A stretch of DNA of 7,889 nucleotides from an uncultured Paracoccaceae bacterium (GTDB lineage: Bacteria > Pseudomonadota > Alphaproteobacteria > Rhodobacterales > Rhodobacteraceae). Under the pieces are notes generated by a model that saw only the letters and a program-made list of their open reading frames with translations, was not told the origin of the DNA and searched no databases. The position numbers were made by a program, and so were the translations under genes. Positions 5,834-7,889 of this stretch are shown here, in pieces. Position 1 is the first letter of the stretch, and each line of letters starts with the position of its first letter. The DNA lies in the NCBI GenBank assembly GCA_913054485.1, contig CAJXHQ010000127.1, positions 1-7,889 on the forward strand, written 5' to 3'.

Positions 5834-6328
5834 TCACCCGGATGCCAAAAGGATCAGCGTGCCCAGCCCCCAAAGGGTCATTTGGTAGTGTGTGTTCTGG
5901 GCCCCTTCGTGGCAGAACCAGTAGCAGTACCAGTTGCCCCCAATAAGAAATCCGGCCCAGACGCTGGTGAAAGCCAGGGACCCGAGCACTGCGAGAGTAC
6001 GGGCGGAAGACACTTCCATCAGTCCAAAGAGCGCCATTGCCAAAGCAACAAAACCGATCCAAAGCAGCACAGATACCGCAGTTTCCCAGGCAACTATCAG
6101 CCGGAACAGAAATTTCTGCAGGCCTTTGCTGGTTACCCGCCGGTACGCGACATCCTGGTAGGCGTCCGGATAGTCCTCCCGCATCCGCGCCATGTCCATC
6201 ACCTCCGCAGTGAAGGTGCTGTTCAGCCTCGAATGGAACAGGTTTTCGATAACACCCGTGGTCAGCCAGGCGGCCAGGAAGAAGACACTTACAGCCTGGG
6301 AAAGAAGGATTGCGGTCTCGAACGCCAT
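5834..6328 (-). CDS. DUF2165 family small integral membrane protein
   Basis: Inner-membrane protein of unknown function, 164 aa, about the usual length of DUF2165 proteins. Four hydrophobic segments are visible at about residues 5-27, 72-100, 110-130 and 148-164. Family-like features are the YRRVTS segment before helix 2 (62-67), the IVAWE motif inside helix 2 (78-82), and a conserved-looking aromatic loop before the last helix, GGNWYCYWFCHEG (130-142). The gene lies downstream of the solute-binding protein gene on the same strand, 60 bases away, and is probably co-transcribed with it. Upstream of the ATG (complement of 6326-6328) only a weak AGAG-like binding site is seen. The C-terminus ends within the fourth hydrophobic segment, ten bases from the insertion-sequence stub, so the last few residues may have been altered by that rearrangement. 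No reaction or partner is known; assignment rests on recalled motifs. Confidence 0.75.
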   Translation of the reverse strand: MAFETAILLSQAVSVFFLAAWLTTGVIENLFHSRLNSTFTAEVMDMARMREDYPDAYQDVAYRRVTSKGLQKFLFRLIVAWETAVSVLLWIGFVALAMALFGLMEVSSARTLAVLGSLAFTSVWAGFLIGGNWYCYWFCHEGAQNTHYQMTLWGLGTLILLASG

Positions 6329-6355
6329 GATGTTTCTCTGAAAGGAAATTGGTAA

Positions 6356-6377
6356 CAGGGCGGCGTCTGCCGCCCTG
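6356..6377 (-). terminator. Perfect hairpin between the binding-protein and DUF2165 genes
   Basis: CAGGGCGGC (6356-6364) and GCCGCCCTG (6369-6377) form a perfect nine-pair stem with a four-base loop. It starts 11 bases past the binding-protein stop on the minus strand and ends 27 bases before the DUF2165 start. The minus-strand sequence after it (TTACCAATTT) has only a weak T-rich character. It may act as a leaky terminator or as a 3'-end stabiliser giving high binding-protein mRNA relative to the downstream gene, a common arrangement in ABC-transporter operons. Which of these applies is not shown by the sequence. Confidence 0.55.
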
Positions 6378-6388
6378 GGGGAATTGGC

Positions 6389-7889
6389 TCAGGTCCAGTG
6401 CAGCTGCGCAGGCCGGATCTCGAAGGAGATATGGTGTGCGCCGCCGCCCAGCCCTTCGCGGGTGTGGTTGTAGAGCGACCGCCAATAGGGCTGGATCGTG
6501 ACGCCCTCCTCCTGGATCAGCCTCTCGCCCTTTGCCATCAGTGCGCGGCGCGCCTCGGTGTCGGCGGTTGCCAGAGCCTGTTCGAGGATCGCGTCGAACT
6601 CGGGGTTTGCCCAGCCGAATTCGTTCCAGGCTTCACCGGACCGGTAGGCTAGCGCCCAGATCTGCACCCCGAGCGGGCGGTGGTTCCAGTTGGTCGAGCT
6701 GAATGGGTATTTGATCCAGTCGTACCAGAAGGTGGAACCGGGCAGCACGGTGCGTTTGACTTTGATCCCTGCGTCGCGCATCTGCGCTGCAACGGCATCG
6801 GTGGTCGCCTTGCGCCAGGCATCGTCAATGGAGATGATTTCATGCTCGAAATCCTCCATCCCCGCTTCCTTGATCAGCGCCAGCGCGCCTTCGGGATCGA
6901 GTTTGGGATCGCCGACGTCGGCATATTCCGGGTGCGCCGGGCCGACATGATGGTTCTGCGCGGCCACGCCGCGGCCGTTGTATCCCAGCTCCAGCAGCAC
7001 GTTGTTGTCAACGGCCATCGTAATCGCCTGGCGGACCCGCTTGTCGGCATAGGGTTTAACCCCGTCCACTTCTGCCAGCTGGTTCGGGCGGATCACGATG
7101 GTCGCCATGGTCACGACTTCGTTCTCGACCCAGCCGTCCAGCGCTGACAGGATGTCGATGAAATCGCCTTCGATGGTATACATCATGTCGATCTCTTCGG
7201 CCTCCGCAGCGGCGATGTAGGCCGAAGGCTCGGTGCCGTAGTCGATATACTCAATCCGGTCCATCCAGGCGCCATTGCCTGCGTTCCACCAGGTATGGTT
7301 TTCGTTGCGCACCAGAACGCCGGTCACGCCCACTTCCAGGGTTTCCGGCAGGTATGGTCCGGTGCCGACCGGGTTCGACAGCATCGTTTCCGGTGTGTAG
7401 GAGCTGTGAACGATGGCTGCCGGGTAATCCGCCATGCCGGCGATCAGCGAGATGTCAGGCTTGGGCAGGTTCAGCCGCACGGTATGGCTGTCCACCACTT
7501 CGATCGCACCCTCCAGCGCCTGGCCGGTGGCCTCGTCGATCAGGGTCGCAAAGCGCCCTGCCATCGAGTTGCCTTCCATCCCTTTGTCGCACCACCCGGC
7601 GACATTGCGGGCCACATCCTCGGCGGTGAAATCGTCGCCGTTGTTCCACTTTACGCCTTTGCGGACGTTCAGCGTGTAGGTTTTGGCGTCTTCGCTGATT
7701 TCCCAGCTTTCCAGCAGCGTGGGCGTGAAGGTGCCGTCGTTCTCATAAGCGACGAGGTTCTCGAGCCAGCCCTTGGAGTAGTTGGCGATTTCGTTCCAGT
7801 CGAAGGTCCGCGGATCTTTCATGGCGCGCACCGCCATCTGGATGCAGACGGTGCCACCCATCTTGGCTTCGATGGCCGCGGCTGCGGGC
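6389..7889 (-). CDS. ABC transporter periplasmic substrate-binding protein, SBP_bac_5 (peptide/nickel) family, 5' partial
   Basis: Periplasmic solute receptor of a peptide-type ABC importer. The frame stays open beyond the ATG at 7861 to the window edge (residues P-A-A-A-A-I-E-A-K precede it), so the true start and signal peptide lie outside; 499 residues are visible. Counting from that internal Met, family marks are [10 protein letters not shown] (2-11, first beta strand of the mature protein), DPRTFDW (17-23), [28 protein letters not shown] (segments within about 48-76) with [14 protein letters not shown], and the hinge/lobe segment [12 protein letters not shown]. The near-complete C-terminal lobe ends in QLHWT. 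Substrates of this family range from peptides to sugars, opines and metals, and the ligand cannot be predicted here. The gene converges on the catabolic operon rather than joining it, so a shared substrate is possible but unproven. No permease or ATPase gene follows downstream. Confidence 0.92.
   Translation of the reverse strand, partial: PAAAAIEAKMGGTVCIQMAVRAMKDPRTFDWNEIANYSKGWLENLVAYENDGTFTPTLLESWEISEDAKTYTLNVRKGVKWNNGDDFTAEDVARNVAGWCDKGMEGNSMAGRFATLIDEATGQALEGAIEVVDSHTVRLNLPKPDISLIAGMADYPAAIVHSSYTPETMLSNPVGTGPYLPETLEVGVTGVLVRNENHTWWNAGNGAWMDRIEYIDYGTEPSAYIAAAEAEEIDMMYTIEGDFIDILSALDGWVENEVVTMATIVIRPNQLAEVDGVKPYADKRVRQAITMAVDNNVLLELGYNGRGVAAQNHHVGPAHPEYADVGDPKLDPEGALALIKEAGMEDFEHEIISIDDAWRKATTDAVAAQMRDAGIKVKRTVLPGSTFWYDWIKYPFSSTNWNHRPLGVQIWALAYRSGEAWNEFGWANPEFDAILEQALATADTEARRALMAKGERLIQEEGVTIQPYWRSLYNHTREGLGGGAHHISFEIRPAQLHWT

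Noticed and set aside
5759..6355. Open 198-codon frame on the plus strand across the insertion-sequence stub and DUF2165 gene
   Set aside because: It is out of frame with OrfA and antisense to a membrane protein with coherent helices and family motifs; no domain was recognised in it.
5814..6485. Open 223-codon frame on the minus strand overlapping DUF2165 in another frame
   Set aside because: It covers both the DUF2165 gene and the end of the binding-protein gene out of frame; the true frames carry the family motifs.
7859..7861. ATG as start of the solute-binding protein
   Set aside because: No signal peptide follows it, and the upstream frame is open to the window edge with an Ala-rich stretch like the end of an export signal and mature N-terminus.
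1..7889. CRISPR array, tRNA/rRNA genes or prophage genes
   Set aside because: No regularly spaced long repeats, cloverleaf-like segments or phage structural proteins were seen; the only mobile-element trace is the OrfA stub.

Overview
The window looks like chromosome from a high-GC alphaproteobacterium, most likely of the Rhodobacterales (Roseobacter) type. This is inferred from strong G/C bias at third codon positions, the family mix (RpiR/MurR regulator, Rieske oxygenase, BCCT carrier, Dpp-type binding protein, DUF2165) and ATGA-coupled gene organisation. No rRNA or tRNA gene, CRISPR array or prophage was seen.

Plus-strand unit (1 to 5588): five genes read the same way. They are a 5'-truncated RpiR-family regulator with a SIS domain; a Rieske [2Fe-2S]/mononuclear-iron oxygenase of the CntA/GbcA/stachydrine-demethylase type; an NAD(P)-dependent aldehyde dehydrogenase; a BCCT carrier; and a small PcaC-like carboxymuconolactone decarboxylase family protein. 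The regulator and oxygenase overlap by four bases. The simplest reading is an uptake-and-degradation operon for a quaternary-ammonium (betaine-like) compound: the BCCT imports it, the Rieske enzyme oxidatively cleaves or demethylates it, the dehydrogenase oxidises the resulting aldehyde or semialdehyde, and the small protein does an undefined later step. The substrate cannot be fixed from sequence. No reductase for the Rieske enzyme is present here. A strong intrinsic terminator lies inside the unit, directly before the ribosome binding site of the dehydrogenase, and an exact three-copy octamer-spaced repeat lies just before that terminator.

Boundary (5589 to 5833): a hairpin-rich spacer is followed by the first 35 codons of an IS3-type OrfA that stops abruptly, a right-truncated insertion-sequence remnant.

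Minus-strand unit (5834 to 7889): a 5'-truncated periplasmic solute-binding protein of the peptide/nickel (SBP_bac_5) family is followed by a four-helix DUF2165 membrane protein, with a perfect hairpin between them. No ABC permease or ATPase follows; the unit ends at the insertion-sequence scar, converging on the plus-strand operon.
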